Made by a program: the position numbers and the translations under genes. Source: Mansonella perstans (lineage: Eukaryota > Nematoda > Chromadorea > Rhabditida > Onchocercidae). Taken from it: a stretch of DNA of 64,000 nucleotides. The notes below the pieces were generated by a model. That model did no database searches. It saw only the letters and a program-made list of their open reading frames with translations, and had not been told where the DNA came from. The stretch spans positions 248,001 through 312,000 of the forward strand of contig JBAMDO010000023.1 in assembly GCA_037074765.1 (NCBI GenBank), written 5' to 3'. This document shows positions 1-11,399 of this stretch, piece by piece (the first letter of the stretch is position 1; every line of letters starts with the position of its first letter).

Positions 1-1774
1 TCGTCCATAAAATTTGGTGCATCCAAGATGCGTTCCGGACTATTAGGAATGTAGCGTAATCCTTTGCTTACACTTCCAGATGGTTTCACAGTGCTTGATG
101 TATAAAGTACTTTTGGTTGAATCCCATAACCTAAAGGTGGTAGCGGTGCTTGACCTTTTTTATAGCATAGAATTCTTTCTTCAATGCTAGTATCCACATC
201 GTTTGCTGATTTAGCTAAAAATGTCCCAATAATTATAATAACAAAGAAAATGAAAGAAAGTTTTAGAATAGAAATTAAGACCACTAAATGAATCGATTGC
301 ATTTCAAATCGAGTATGCTGAAAAGCATCTACTTTAAACGATCAATTCGTATTGATTGATTCATTTGGGAAAATAATTTTTAATTTTTATAAAATTAAAT
401 AAAATATACCTCGCATCATTTTTATCATGTAAGCTCTTTCAGCTCTTTGTGGACTAGTTGGTGCAGATGCTGATGTATTTAAAAGCGAATCACTCTGCAA
501 AAAAAATTAACAATATAAATACAGAATGATGAAAAGATATGTAAATTAACTGTAGAGAAAGAACATGGTACGTACAGGTACGCATTATGAAAAAAATAAC
601 TGTAGATAACGCGGTACGCACAGTTAAAGCTATGAAAAAAAACTATCTCAGAGAAGATCAAAACCGCCGCCAAATTTCGAGTTATGAATGCAATATCATG
701 AATTTTTCCATCAAACATAAATCCTAGTGTATCACACCTATTACTGGGTGTTTAAATCGTTTAAAAAGGTGTTTAAACAAAAATATTATTATTTAAGAGT
801 AGGTGTTTAAAGGTGTTTAAACACTTCTTACTAGGTGTTTAAACAAAATCGTTTTATTTCAAACTTACAAACACTTTCAACTAGCACTCCTACATGATTA
901 GAGAGATGCAGATGAAAATTTTCAATAGGCAGATTAACATAAATGGGTTAAACAGAACTGTGAAATCAATCGCTAAGATTAGATGAGCAACATGATTAAG
1001 ATGCGGCAAGCTAAATTAAATGAAATAACATATAAATCTCAAAAAAAAAAATGAACATAATAAAACAAATTTAGAGTGTTAACGAACCTCAGAATTATGA
1101 TTAATAAGACAGTGATTTGCAAATTCAAACTGCGTTTCACTTCGATTCGGTATGAATCGATCACCACCACCAACACCGCTATAATTAGGATTCCTAGATG
1201 GTGTAAGTTCACGTTTCTTCAAACCACCTTTTGATTTATTAAATGACTTATTTGGATTACGACTTGGAGTCTTCTGCGACATAGAACGATTCTCCCTGAA
1301 AAGGAATAATACAAAAAAATACAAGTACAATTTAAAATCTTCGCATTATCTTTCAAAGTTTATAATATATTACGTATAAAATTCTACCAAAATTTTACAA
1401 TTATATAATTCCACATTCAAGAAAACATATACATAGTTTTTGAAATACAAAAACTATGTATAATATTTCTGCCGGAATATTTTCAATAACTCAAGTAAGG
1501 GCGAAAAAAATTAACATAATTTGATAACTGACATCATAAAATCTTTCACCCAATACGATCTCAGATTAAAACTCAGAGATATTACTTGAGGTTATGCTAT
1601 ATGAAATTAATGAGAAGTTTTTACAAACAAATCATCATCTATTTCTCCTAGATCATAAGAGTAAAAGTAAACGACTTACTTTTTAGCACTTTTCGGAGTT
1701 TTACTGTTATTTGTTCGTGAACTATCATTTTCGTGACCGCGTGGCGTCTTGTTAGTTGAATCTTTAAAGGGCAT
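1..1774 (-). CDS. fzy-1: CDC20/Fizzy, APC/C activator (5' part, cut by window edge)
   Basis: Substrate-recruiting activator of the anaphase-promoting complex and target of the spindle checkpoint. Four exons are read on the minus strand: 1774-1680, 1295-1088, 494-410 and 214 to the window edge; all phases agree. The start is the ATG at 1774. The N-terminus is basic and carries several TP sites (KTPR, KTPK, KTPS, LTPS) of the kind CDKs phosphorylate. GGGDRFIPNR at about residues 74-83 is the C-box that docks on the APC/C. The Mad2-binding region is GYGIQPKVLYT at about 158-168. KGLRYIPNSPERILDAPNF is the conserved lead-in to the WD40 propeller, which lies outside the window. No KEN box is seen in the visible part. 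The paralogue CDH1/FZR has a similar C-box, but the KVLY context and TP-rich N-terminus favour CDC20. Confidence 0.9.
741..850. repeat. Cluster of GGTGTTTAAA motifs in a CDC20 intron
   Basis: The motif GGTGTTTAAA occurs five times in about 100 bases, several times as the self-complementary GTTTAAAC. Spacing is irregular, so this is a motif cluster rather than a clean tandem array. It lies in the intron between the second and third coding exons. Confidence 0.6.
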
Positions 1775-3079
1775 TTTGTTACGATTAGTGAATTTCTAAA
1801 ATATGAATGATATTAGAACTCTGAAAACAGCAACGATTTATCATTATGCATATTATTAAAGAAATTCTACAATAACATTTCAAAATTATTAGAGATTTGC
1901 TTAACTTTCGGATAAACCTGAACCAACATCATCGAGTTATATCCCAAATAAAAAAGTAAATTAATTAATCCCACTGAAATTAATCTAATTTATTCCTACA
2001 GTACACTTGATTAACCATAATTTTACCAGTCTTCCTTAATTTCAACCGCAACAATGCAAATACAATCAAATAAATTAATTCCAATGACAAGTATTTCGCA
2101 CTATTTATCTGATTGAAAAAATTATCATTAATAACTTCATCATAATGAAAATCTCGTTATTATAACTATATTAAGATAAAAACATGATTTATATATTATA
2201 TAATTTAGTCATCCATAGTAACCTTTCATTTAATTATTTCACATTTTATGAATGAATATGAAAATTTAGGAAATAAATTGCCTTATTTCTTGACAATTAA
2301 AATTAATTAATTATAAAAAATTTTTATTTCTGACAACAACAAGCCCAAAACGCAGGCAATATGACCCATAAACGTGTACCAGCTCAGGTGCGACATATAC
2401 ATCAAGATAGTATATAAGATAGCAATAGCAATTGGAAACCATACATTTACTTATTACCCAATGCAATATGTTTGCTCATTTTAGACTAGTTCGAATACAG
2501 CAAAAAAATGTATGCTCAAACAAAGTTGAAAGGTGAAATGTTTAATTGAGCAGAAATCAAAGTAATGTTGTAGCGAAGATACTAGGAAAGAAGCTGGACA
2601 GAAAGGAAGATGATCGATTTGATGAAAGAAATGAGGCAACAAATTCCAATCACGAAATTCGTATTTAGAAGTACAACATTACTAAGATAACTGATGTTAT
2701 TTTCGATAACGCATCAAAAAATTTGTAGATTATTTTTTTTTAAAAGATTACAAACTGAATTTGTACTTTGAAAATTACAGCATTAAATGTTAACATCATT
2801 ATTATGATCACCGGATCACCCGATAAAGCATACAAGCACTACATTGTAATGGGCCAGTATTTCTACAAATTACAACAAAAAATTGTAAGACTTTCACAGC
2901 TTAACAAATATAGCACTTGTATAAGACCAAACGAAATCTACGGAAATTAAATCTAAAAAAAATTTTCTACCCCAAAATTGAGCAAGACATATGAAATAGG
3001 CATTGGAATTTCCAAACATCCATTTCTATTATAGTATTTATCGACACCTTCACCATCATCATCATCATCATCATCTTCA
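1775..3079. other. Intergenic between CDC20 and the Utp12-protein gene
   Basis: No exon with good splice sites or recognisable protein was seen on either strand. It holds the promoter or 5' leader of CDC20 and the 3' UTR of the upstream gene. At 1.3 kb it is wide for a nematode operon but does not exclude one. A TTTTAG acceptor-like site lies about 20 bases upstream of the CDC20 ATG and could serve for trans-splicing. Confidence 0.5.
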
Positions 3080-3103
3080 TCAGTCATCGTCAACATCAGC
3101 ACT

Positions 3104-3135
<32 letters not shown>

Positions 3136-5938
3136 TATCATCACCATCATCATCATCATCATCATCAAGATCGTCACTTACGCCCTCATTATCTCCAAGA
3201 TTCAAATCTCTTCTTCCTTTTTCATTTTCTCCATCTGAAACAAATATAACTTTGATCACTGGAATCCATCTGCATATTTTAATTAGGAACAAAAAAAGAA
3301 TTTTCTCACAGCAAAATCAATTTTAAAAAAGTATTTACCGGATGAGAACTGACTTCCACCAGATCCAACTTCTTCGTCATCCCACCACTTTTCCACACTT
3401 CCCATACTTTCTTCATCGTCATCAAGATCATCCATTTCACTTGAAGTTTCCGATATGTCACCATCATCTGAAGCAAAAAAAAAAAAACATGAGTTTAGTA
3501 GCGGAACATGTTTCGGTAAAATAAAAGAGACAAAACAGTCGATAATCATATCTCGTAAGATTACAAGTAGCAAATAGATTTAGCGACGAGGAGACAAATA
3601 TCCAAAAGAAATAACTGTATTTTAAAAAATAGATAATGCCTCGAATCAGCTGGGCAGAAGTTGAAGATATCAATCACCGCAATACGCTAGGCTTAAAGAT
3701 CTCGTCAGTAAAGACCCACATCAGAAATGAGTACCCTAAAAATTTAAGCTAAAAACACTCCAATTTTATTGTTTTCGAGAAAAACTGCACTAACCTTCAA
3801 AAGAAATACTTGACTGTTGCGAGATAAACTTCTGCGGACACATGCGGCGATTTATTTGTTCATTGATCAAAGAAAGTTTTCCGCTTACTTGCAACAGCTC
3901 ATCCATATTCGATGCCCTTTTACTAAACCAACCAAATAACGATGATAAATCCTCTTTTAAAGTGCCGATCTGAATTTATTATATTTTTTGGATAATTCAT
4001 TTGTTTCCACATCATATAATCAAATTCTATAACGCGAAGCTCTTTGAGTTCTAATAGAAAGCTGTCTGCCATTTATGAAATGATTAGGAAATATATACCT
4101 CTGATCAAATGATGAATAACATCTTGCTATTTAAGTATTTATGAATTCGAAACTTACTGTGCAAAGATAAGCCATATGCATAGACAAAATATATTGCAAC
4201 CATCGCATCCAGCAACTTCTGAAATCAATTCAAAATTTTAGAGAGCCTCAAAATCACGAAAAAATTACAATAAGCTATGCATTAAGTTATAACAAACGCA
4301 TTTTGCGATGTTTATGCATAAACTCTATAACAATTAAACAAACAAACATACTCAAAATGTCTGCGATTTCTGCAACGATATTCAATTTCCTTAAGTAAAG
4401 GTATAATTTGTGTGACTGGCAAATCATTTAATGTTGCTGATATTGTTTGCTCATCTGCTTTCAACAACACTGCATCGATTTTTTCAGCATCACTGCTTGT
4501 CAAACCTTGATTTAGAATTACTGCCAAACTCTCACCATTCGTATTTCGCAAATTTAGTTCCTAAAAATCATAATGAACCTGAATCGCCACAAAAATGAAT
4601 TATATTCTGTTATGTTACTCAAATCGTCACCATGAAATAAGCTTGGCCAACGTTCGCTAACAGCCTGCTTTAATACTGAAGAAATACGTTTAAGTTTCAG
4701 TAGCACCTATTTCTAGCAAGTAAAGATTTATGCAAATGGTGAACGATTTTGCTAACAGTAAGTCCAATCCTTATGAATATTTTTTTATGAGAAGAAACGG
4801 AAGTTACATCCCCTGAACCTCGGGATATTTACTCAAGAAAAATCGAATGAATAAAACAAACTGTAGCGGCCTCTTCTGTGTAAATGTTCGATGTGCTTGC
4901 TTTTTCGTTCACACTAAAATCTTGTAAATTTTCGCTGATAGAATCCATATCACCCATTTTTGAACTTTCATGATTATGACTGCAAATGATGCAATGTAAT
5001 TTAACGAAGAAAATTTGGATACAGTTTATCTTAAAACCAATCACTCAACTTTAAAAGAAAAAGTACTGACAAGTGTTCGAAACAAAATTAAAGTTGTATG
5101 ATATTGCAAGCTTCCCTCAGTCAGATAAGGTTTGGCAATTTTATGATCAGTATTATACTGAAACCTGAGCATTAGATTCAATAATTCCATCCTACAATAC
5201 ATTGTCACAAATATTATGCCGGCATTTGAAATCCGGTTTAGAAACTACCACTGAAGAAAAACAAAGGCAACATCTAACCTTTTATCGGCCGTTTTTCTCC
5301 TTTCTCTTAGTGGTATATCTTTCAGACTTGTTTTTGGTGATTTCTTTGGTAAAATCACTTCATGATTCTCCTGCAATTATTTTAAGTATCTCAAACAATC
5401 CTAAACTTTAAAACTAATTAGCCAGAAAAGAGAACTTATTGGATGAGAAATTTGACATTGTTGAGTTGGTAGTACCACGAATTATCAAAATAGCAGAAAT
5501 CATTCTTCGCCAATTAAAGCAAGTTATATGGAGACATACCATCTATTGTTTAAGACTAGATAAAACAAATACATGATAACCTTTCTGTCAAGCAAGTTAG
5601 TTAAACTGATCGTATCGAACAATTCTCAAAAAATATTCCTAACATCAGAACAGGGTAAACTTAAACTGACAATCCACAACCTAATAATTTTCAACTTCTC
5701 CCATCTAGTTCAACTGCAAAATGTTAGCAGTAGAAAAAATTTTTATATATTTAATTTCAAAAAGAATGTATTTTAAAATTATTACTCTCGTCGAACTGTC
5801 ATACGTAACAGTTTCTTCATCTTTGCTATAATCCACCACGTCATTTTCACTCAATTTGATCTTCTTTTTACTAACTGCACCACCATTACAGTGAATTGCT
5901 TCTTTAGCATCCGATAAACGACGACTTCGCCTTAACAT
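3080..5938 (-). CDS. Utp12-domain protein, WDR43/UTP5 C-terminal type, without WD40 repeats
   Basis: Predicted nucleolar protein of the t-UTP/small-subunit processome, which acts in early 18S pre-rRNA transcription and processing. Eight exons: 5938-5786, 5370-5279, 4979-4862, 4560-4352, 4218-4158, 3969-3795, 3467-3339, 3234-3080. All junctions close in frame, giving 363 residues. The N-terminus is basic and polar (SKKKIKL, a possible nuclear signal). A Utp12 domain spans about residues 122-255, with LNQGLTSSD, LPVTQIIPLLKEI, a WMRWLQYIL helix and IGTLKEDLSSLF aligning in order with the end of WDR43. The tail is very acidic and ends in a poly-Asp run. WDR43 is about 680 residues long because it starts with a WD40 propeller; none is present here or just upstream. 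The start is the first ATG of the first exon; nothing coding lies 5' of it. The family is clear, but whether this is the true UTP5 or a stand-alone paralogue is not. Confidence 0.85.
3083..3180 (-). repeat. Trinucleotide (CAT/ATG)n tract encoding poly-Asp
   Basis: Imperfect CAT repeats on the plus strand read as GAT (Asp) codons in the last exon of the Utp12-domain gene, interrupted by GGT, AAT and AGT. Out-of-frame readings give misleading His-, Ser- or Met-rich frames. A further CAT run at 3050-3078 lies just beyond the stop codon. Confidence 0.9.
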
Positions 5939-6247
5939 TGATGAACACCGCACTAGTATTATGCTTACAATTTATGTCCAAATCTAAAATTTGCATTGTC
6001 GAAATTTCTATTTAATAATTTAAATTTGGAACGACAAAATTTTTTCGATTTAATCCAAACAAATTTAATAAAAGAGAAAATCGCCGATGTTATTTTCATT
6101 TCCTAAATGAAAATAAATAAAATAAACACTAAGGATGTTCATAAAGATAAAAATAAACACAAAAGAATGTTAAAATATATGAATATCAAAGAACCCTTTG
6201 GTTATATCCCATATATTGTCAACAGTAATCAGTAATAATATCTCTTC

Positions 6248-6533
6248 ATGTCTACGAAATGTCACAAATTTAGGCCAACAAGAAAAAGTGTTTATAATTC
6301 AGGATGCACGAAATATTCCAGAAAAACAAATCAAAGTCACTCAATTCTAAAGTAACCTGAATTTAAGTGGTTCAGTTGATAGTTTTTCAAATCATAGCAG
6401 AAAACCATTCACTCCATCACGAAACCAGCAAAACTTCCTAGCCTATTCTACTTCAAGTTCAGACAATTTTATGCTGCATAATTCCGTAAACAATCGTTTC
6501 AGGACCGCTGAATTTGAAATTAAGGCTAGATGA
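6248..6533 (+). pseudogene. Possible small basic protein gene, frame broken or spliced
   Basis: An ATG at 6248 opens a basic frame (MSTKCHKFRPTRKS...) that stops at 6355. A second frame, open from about 6356 to 6533, continues with a Ser/Asn-rich stretch (SRKPFTPSRNQQNF...). A GTAACC donor at 6352 and a CGTTTCAG acceptor ending at 6502 would join the first frame in phase to the last ten codons, giving a 44-residue protein. The 16-base segment 6352-6367 would also restore the frame, but is far too short for an intron. No homologue recognised. It may be a small gene, a decayed gene or chance. Confidence 0.25.
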
Positions 6534-7232
6534 TGAAGTCTGGTGTTTTCGGTGATTTTGGTGGAAATCTTCTTCGGTGCATCTATGGCATATTTAAATT
6601 TCAATATTTAATTTAGTATTAAAATTGTCCAAGTATTAAAATTTTCCAATAGTAGTTAGTATTAAAATTGTCCAAAGCTAAAGTTATCCAAATACTGGGC
6701 TTTTATTGGAACACTTAAGAGGTTAAGTAATTAATTACTCATGTATTGAATTACTACAGTACTAATGTTTTTTATATATTCGAGCTGTTTCATTCTTTAG
6801 AGCTCTTAATTCATTTAAATATTCAAGTTATGAATTTCAATTCAAATGAGAATGAAGTACAGGAAAGGATCTTCCGGTAATTGAGATAACAAAGATTAAT
6901 TTTCTATAAAATCATTTTAATGTAATTTGATTTTTCTTCTGCAATTTAAATTGTCAAAAGTTGTGAAAGAAATTTTTCAGTAAACACATTTATGCTTTAT
7001 TACTGTTAAAAATTTATGTCGTCTCTAAAATTTTATTCTTGTTAAGTAAACAGACTAAGCATAATGGGTGTGTATTCGAGTGTTCCTCATTTCATTTTTC
7101 CTTTCTGCGTATCATTTTTATCGTTATCATCAATCTCTTTCTGTTATCATCAATCCCTTCTATTAAAATTTGTTGTTAGCTATATTATTCATCACTTGGT
7201 TATTCATCATTTTAACACATCGAATCATTAAT

Positions 7233-8335
7233 ATGCTGTGGCTTATCATATCTACTTGCTGTATATACTTCTTCATGCCAGTAACTGGTAATAGAATTCA
7301 TTTTCGATTTTAGTTTCATATTTTAAGTATTTAAGTATATTTACTGCAGCATTTATGCAGAGATATTATTCCGAAAATTTGACATTTCAATAAGTTGCAA
7401 GAATGCTAGATAGATCATCCCTATGCTATCGGAAGATGTATTGATCGGTACATGTAATCTATCCGCTAATGAATTGAACTGACCATCTTCCGGGAAAATA
7501 TACTCATACTCTCCCGACAAATCGTGGTCGGTGATTTTGTAATGGAAAAAATATGTAATTAAATTACATTAAAATGAACTTGAACTTAATCTTGCTACTA
7601 CATTCAAGCTGCAACAATTATTAACAATTTAAATTTTTTACAGCTCTCAGATGTGTAATTGAAAATAGCATTGTGAGAGAAACTGCTATTGAAAATTGCT
7701 CATCTTTCGTTACCGATTGCTTCCAATTCAAATGCATCAATGGGGGTAGTAAGTGTTTTTAGAAATTCATATACTTAATTTACATTATTCTAATTAATTT
7801 ATTGATAGTAGCAGTCTTTGACTGGAAGGAATGAAAACACTTGAAGGTTATCGCTTAAAAGATAATCAAGAGTACACATAATAAATTGACATATAATTTA
7901 TCAAAAAATGAGATATCTGGAATAGTTATGTTAGGCATAAATTCGAATTTCATTATCAATTAAAGGATGAGCTGAAGAAAGGCTATTCTTAATTACGTCA
8001 ACCACACTCAAATAGACCACAAATAGTTCAACTGTCATTCGAAATCTTTCAATTTGTACAGATGTTTTCTAAAAATTGAATTTCAATTTAATTTAGACTT
8101 TTTTGCACAATGATTAATTCTTTTAGAAGAAACAAGAGAGAGAGGTTGTAATGACAACCTAAATATATTCTGGAATTGCCAGGCATTGACTGAAGATTGT
8201 ATACGGGCTGGTGGAACTGCATACTGCGATACATGTTTCAATAATTTGTGCAATAATGCTGTGATCACTTCTTTTGCTTCTCTTATCACTATTGCAATAT
8301 TTTCAGTATTAGTCGCCTTAATTGTTGCAATATAA
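7233..8335 (+). CDS. Ly6/uPAR-like three-finger surface protein
   Basis: Small secreted or GPI-anchored protein of 122 residues in three exons: 7233-7287, 7644-7748, 8127-8335. All phases agree. A signal peptide (MLWLIISTCCIYFF) precedes LRC, the usual mature start of Ly6 domains. The mature part has ten cysteines, the last four in the order YCDTC...LCNN, matching the Ly6 hallmark of a final Cys-Asn. The last 20 or so residues are hydrophobic with no basic tail, as expected for a GPI-attachment signal. Two donor positions at the end of exon 2 keep the same frame; GTAAGT at 7749 was preferred. Nematodes have many such proteins (ODR-2/HOT type, some acting beside ion channels or in chemosensation), and a nematode-specific cysteine module is an alternative. 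The specific role is unknown. Confidence 0.8.
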
Positions 8336-9669
8336 GTATGATTATATATATAAATGGGAAAATAATTATGATTTGGTAATTTGTGATAAATTTGCATTTC
8401 AAAACATTGTTGAAAAGTCATTGTAAATATCACTGCATATTTTTGTTAATTGAAAATGCTTAGAAAATAGGCAAAAGATAACATCGAAATGGATAGAGCA
8501 TTCAATCAGAGCTGAATAAGAAGCGATGAAATGTGAATTGTCCTCATTTCTCCTATCTTAAATTGGAAAAGGATGAAAATACATTATTTGTAACGATTGC
8601 TTTTAAACTTACATTAAAAAAAGATGATATTCTCAGGTTATGTAACTCAGCCTTTTTAAAATCATAAATTATCGGAAATTTCAGAATTGAAATTTTCTTA
8701 GGATCGTCTCATCATCTACTGTGAATCATTTTTAGTCAAAAAAAAAAAAAAAAAAAAACCAGATTGTCTGCTCGTTTATATTGATCAGCGTTGTAGTTGT
8801 TTTCGAATAATTTATTTACTCGCAGTCAATTTTTAAAAACAAAAAAATCGATATGGCTATCAATAATTTCATGCATTAAACGCTAACAACAAAAACGAAT
8901 CAAAAGTCAAGAATCAATTGTGTACATGAAATGAAATTTTATAAAGTATAATTAATCGAAATTTCTACACTTAAATAGAATAAGCAATTCCAATGCAATT
9001 AATGATTGCAATTGTAGCAAATAAGATCTCTTTGAAATCTAAATTTTATTTCTACTATCTGTAAGTGAAACTGATAGAACTACCCAAGTCTTTTGAATTA
9101 CTTTTTGATTTAAAACAATTGGCTAAAAAAATCGAAGGCATGTTTAATTGATGATGGAAGAATTGTTACTTCATCTCATTTATATTATGAGATAGTCACT
9201 TATTCACGGAAGTTTTCAATGACAATTCCCACTGCTAATTTTTTTTTCATCTTTATTATCAATAATGAGTGATAAGTACTACATTCCGAATCTGTCACAT
9301 CCGGTTGACAGATTTTTGTTGTAATATTGTATCTTCAATAATGCGGTCCCAAAATCTTAACTTGAAATATCTGCTATATTTTAACATTATTATAAATGAT
9401 TTCTGATTGTTTTATTTTTCTGCAGCGCTTAAATAATTGAAATAGATGTTTGTCAAGACATATCTGGTAAGATCTTAGGACTGTTAGCTTAACAGGAGTC
9501 ATCACTCATTCCGGAACATTTGAAAAATCGCATAATCTACGACGATTTCTCTAAAGCCATAACCATCCATGCTAATTCAACACTATATTGTTGTCATGTA
9601 TATAATATCAAATATCAGATGACATTTTCAAAGCAGACATTATTTTAATCTCGTTTGATTACGTTGCTA
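8336..9669. other. Intergenic, nothing recognised
   Basis: AT-rich, with a 19-base A run near 8740 and no exon with supported splice sites. It contains the 3' UTR of the Ly6-like gene. Confidence 0.5.
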
Positions 9670-9910
9670 TTACTTATATGAGCACCAGATGTTGAAGTAT
9701 AGAGAGAAACATGCCAAGAAATCTTGAGTAAAGTAAGGACCAAAACCGATCAGTAGAAGCAAGAATGAATAAAAAAGTGATTCGATAGTGCTTGTTGAAC
9801 TTTTGTCCATTTCAGAAAGCATCTGAACGGTTGAACAATCTTTTGCGATTATGTTCCTGTTGTAGGATATCCAGAATGACTTGATGCATTCTTTAAAAAA
9901 TTTACACCAA
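9670..9910 (-). CDS. Possible terminal exon of a small cysteine-containing membrane protein
   Basis: An ATTGCAG acceptor ending at 9911 opens a frame of about 80 codons to a TAA at 9670. It starts WCKFFKECIKSFW, then has a polar Ser/Thr linker and a hydrophobic stretch (LFYSFLLLLIGFG). The pattern recalls the end of a small secreted, GPI-anchored protein. No upstream exon in phase was found and no homologue was recognised, so it may be chance. Confidence 0.2.
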
Positions 9911-10009
9911 CTGCAATTTACAAATTTACACCCAACTTTTTTTTTTAATAAAAAAATTCGAATCAGTTTTTTTAAATCAGATGCCAATATCTTAATCTAC
10001 AATGGGAAA

Positions 10010-10132
10010 ATGATCAAAAGTGATCAAAATCGTCTTGCAGTTGCAACGGAAATCAAATATGTGTTGTTTGTACTAATGATAGTTTTTCCATTTATGAATT
10101 TTATTTCTGCTTCCAAACGATTTCACCGATAA
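10010..10132 (+). CDS. Possible 40-residue secreted peptide ORF
   Basis: A single open frame whose middle looks like a signal peptide (YVLFVLMIVFPFMNF followed by ISAS) and then a short basic end with a KR pair. No donor site or downstream exon was found, and the ORF is short enough to occur by chance in AT-rich DNA. Confidence 0.15.
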   Translation: MIKSDQNRLAVATEIKYVLFVLMIVFPFMNFISASKRFHR

Positions 10133-11399
10133 TATTCTTTAATTACAATCGGTTGGTATCGAAGAATCATAAATAGAAAAAACTGCCATATAACTTATTT
10201 ATCATTATTCATTGCTTAAAATTATTTGTTCCATTCTCTGACCAAAAATAATTCCTTAAACATGCTTTATCTTGACAAAAAATCAGTTTTACAGTGGTGA
10301 CAACAGTAAGAACAAGAAAATTGGCAATGGATTACTGTAAACCAGTATTATCATCGAAAAACTTTGCATCCCATGAAAAAACAGCAATAGTGATAAAGTA
10401 TTAAAGAATGAGACGGATGAACCAAAATGACTAGAATTTTAATTCAACCAATTAAAGCCATAAAATCGAAATAAGCATAATAAATAACATATGAAATGTA
10501 AAAAATTGTAATTATTTTACATCTAATAGTAGCTTTTTTGTTTACGAGATTGCTTCAATTTCTTTCTTTAAGCATACTGCTAACATTTTCTTTAGAACCT
10601 CTGGATAAGCTAAACAAAGAAAAAAATCCTAAAATTCATTATTTGTATTAAAATCATCGGTCGAATTTCAAATTGTGATACAGTTATACTTTAAAGTACC
10701 TATCAACAATGAAAATATTAAAATTCGATCATTTGAAATGTGCACTGCAACAAGTAAATGAACCTTAGATTCATATAAGTAAAGCATAAAAGGAAAAAAA
10801 TTGGTTGCATTAAAAAAAGATTTGATTTTATGGCTATCATGAAAGCATTGAATTGAGCAAGAATTACATAACTGGATAAAGAAATCGAAAAAAGTAGAGG
10901 AAGAATTGGGAAAGAAATACAGTTCAACACAATTCAACTATTTAAGCAAAAAAAAAAAAACAAGAAAAAGCTTAAACCCGTCCCATGATGGAAATTTTGA
11001 TAGAGTTTAATATTACTGTTTTTAGCGCGCCCTCTCATACAAATATTTCTGTAGTATAAACGATGATATCAAGAGTCTGAATCTACTATTCCAGAATTAG
11101 GAATAAATTTCAAGACTGCAGCAAGTAATTTTCCATGAAGAATAATTTAATTCGAATGATAGTAAAAGTATGCAAGAAAAAATTATTTTAAAAAAATCAT
11201 GCAAAAAATTTTTAAAAATCATTCCTGAAAAAATAAAAGTAATTTAAAACGAGAGATCATAAATGTGTGAATTGTTCGGAATTCAAAATTACTTTCATCG
11301 TTTTTGCAAAAAATTAAAGATTAAACATTTTTGAAAAGAGATAATTTCCATGAAAAATCAAATTTGAACAAATTTCCCTTCTTATATGAAGCATGCAAA
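10133..11399. other. Intergenic, nothing recognised
   Basis: AT-rich with A-runs and no supported exon. The part next to 11400 is the 3' UTR of the FUT8 gene. Confidence 0.5.

Noticed and set aside
3003..3326. Plus-strand His/Ser-rich and minus-strand Met-rich open frames
   Set aside because: They are other-frame readings of the CAT repeat that encodes the Asp tail of the Utp12-domain gene.
4622..4690. Extra exon for the Utp12-domain gene (KQAVSERWPSLFHG)
   Set aside because: Its phases do not fit the flanking exons, while joining 4862 directly to 4560 is in frame with good splice sites.
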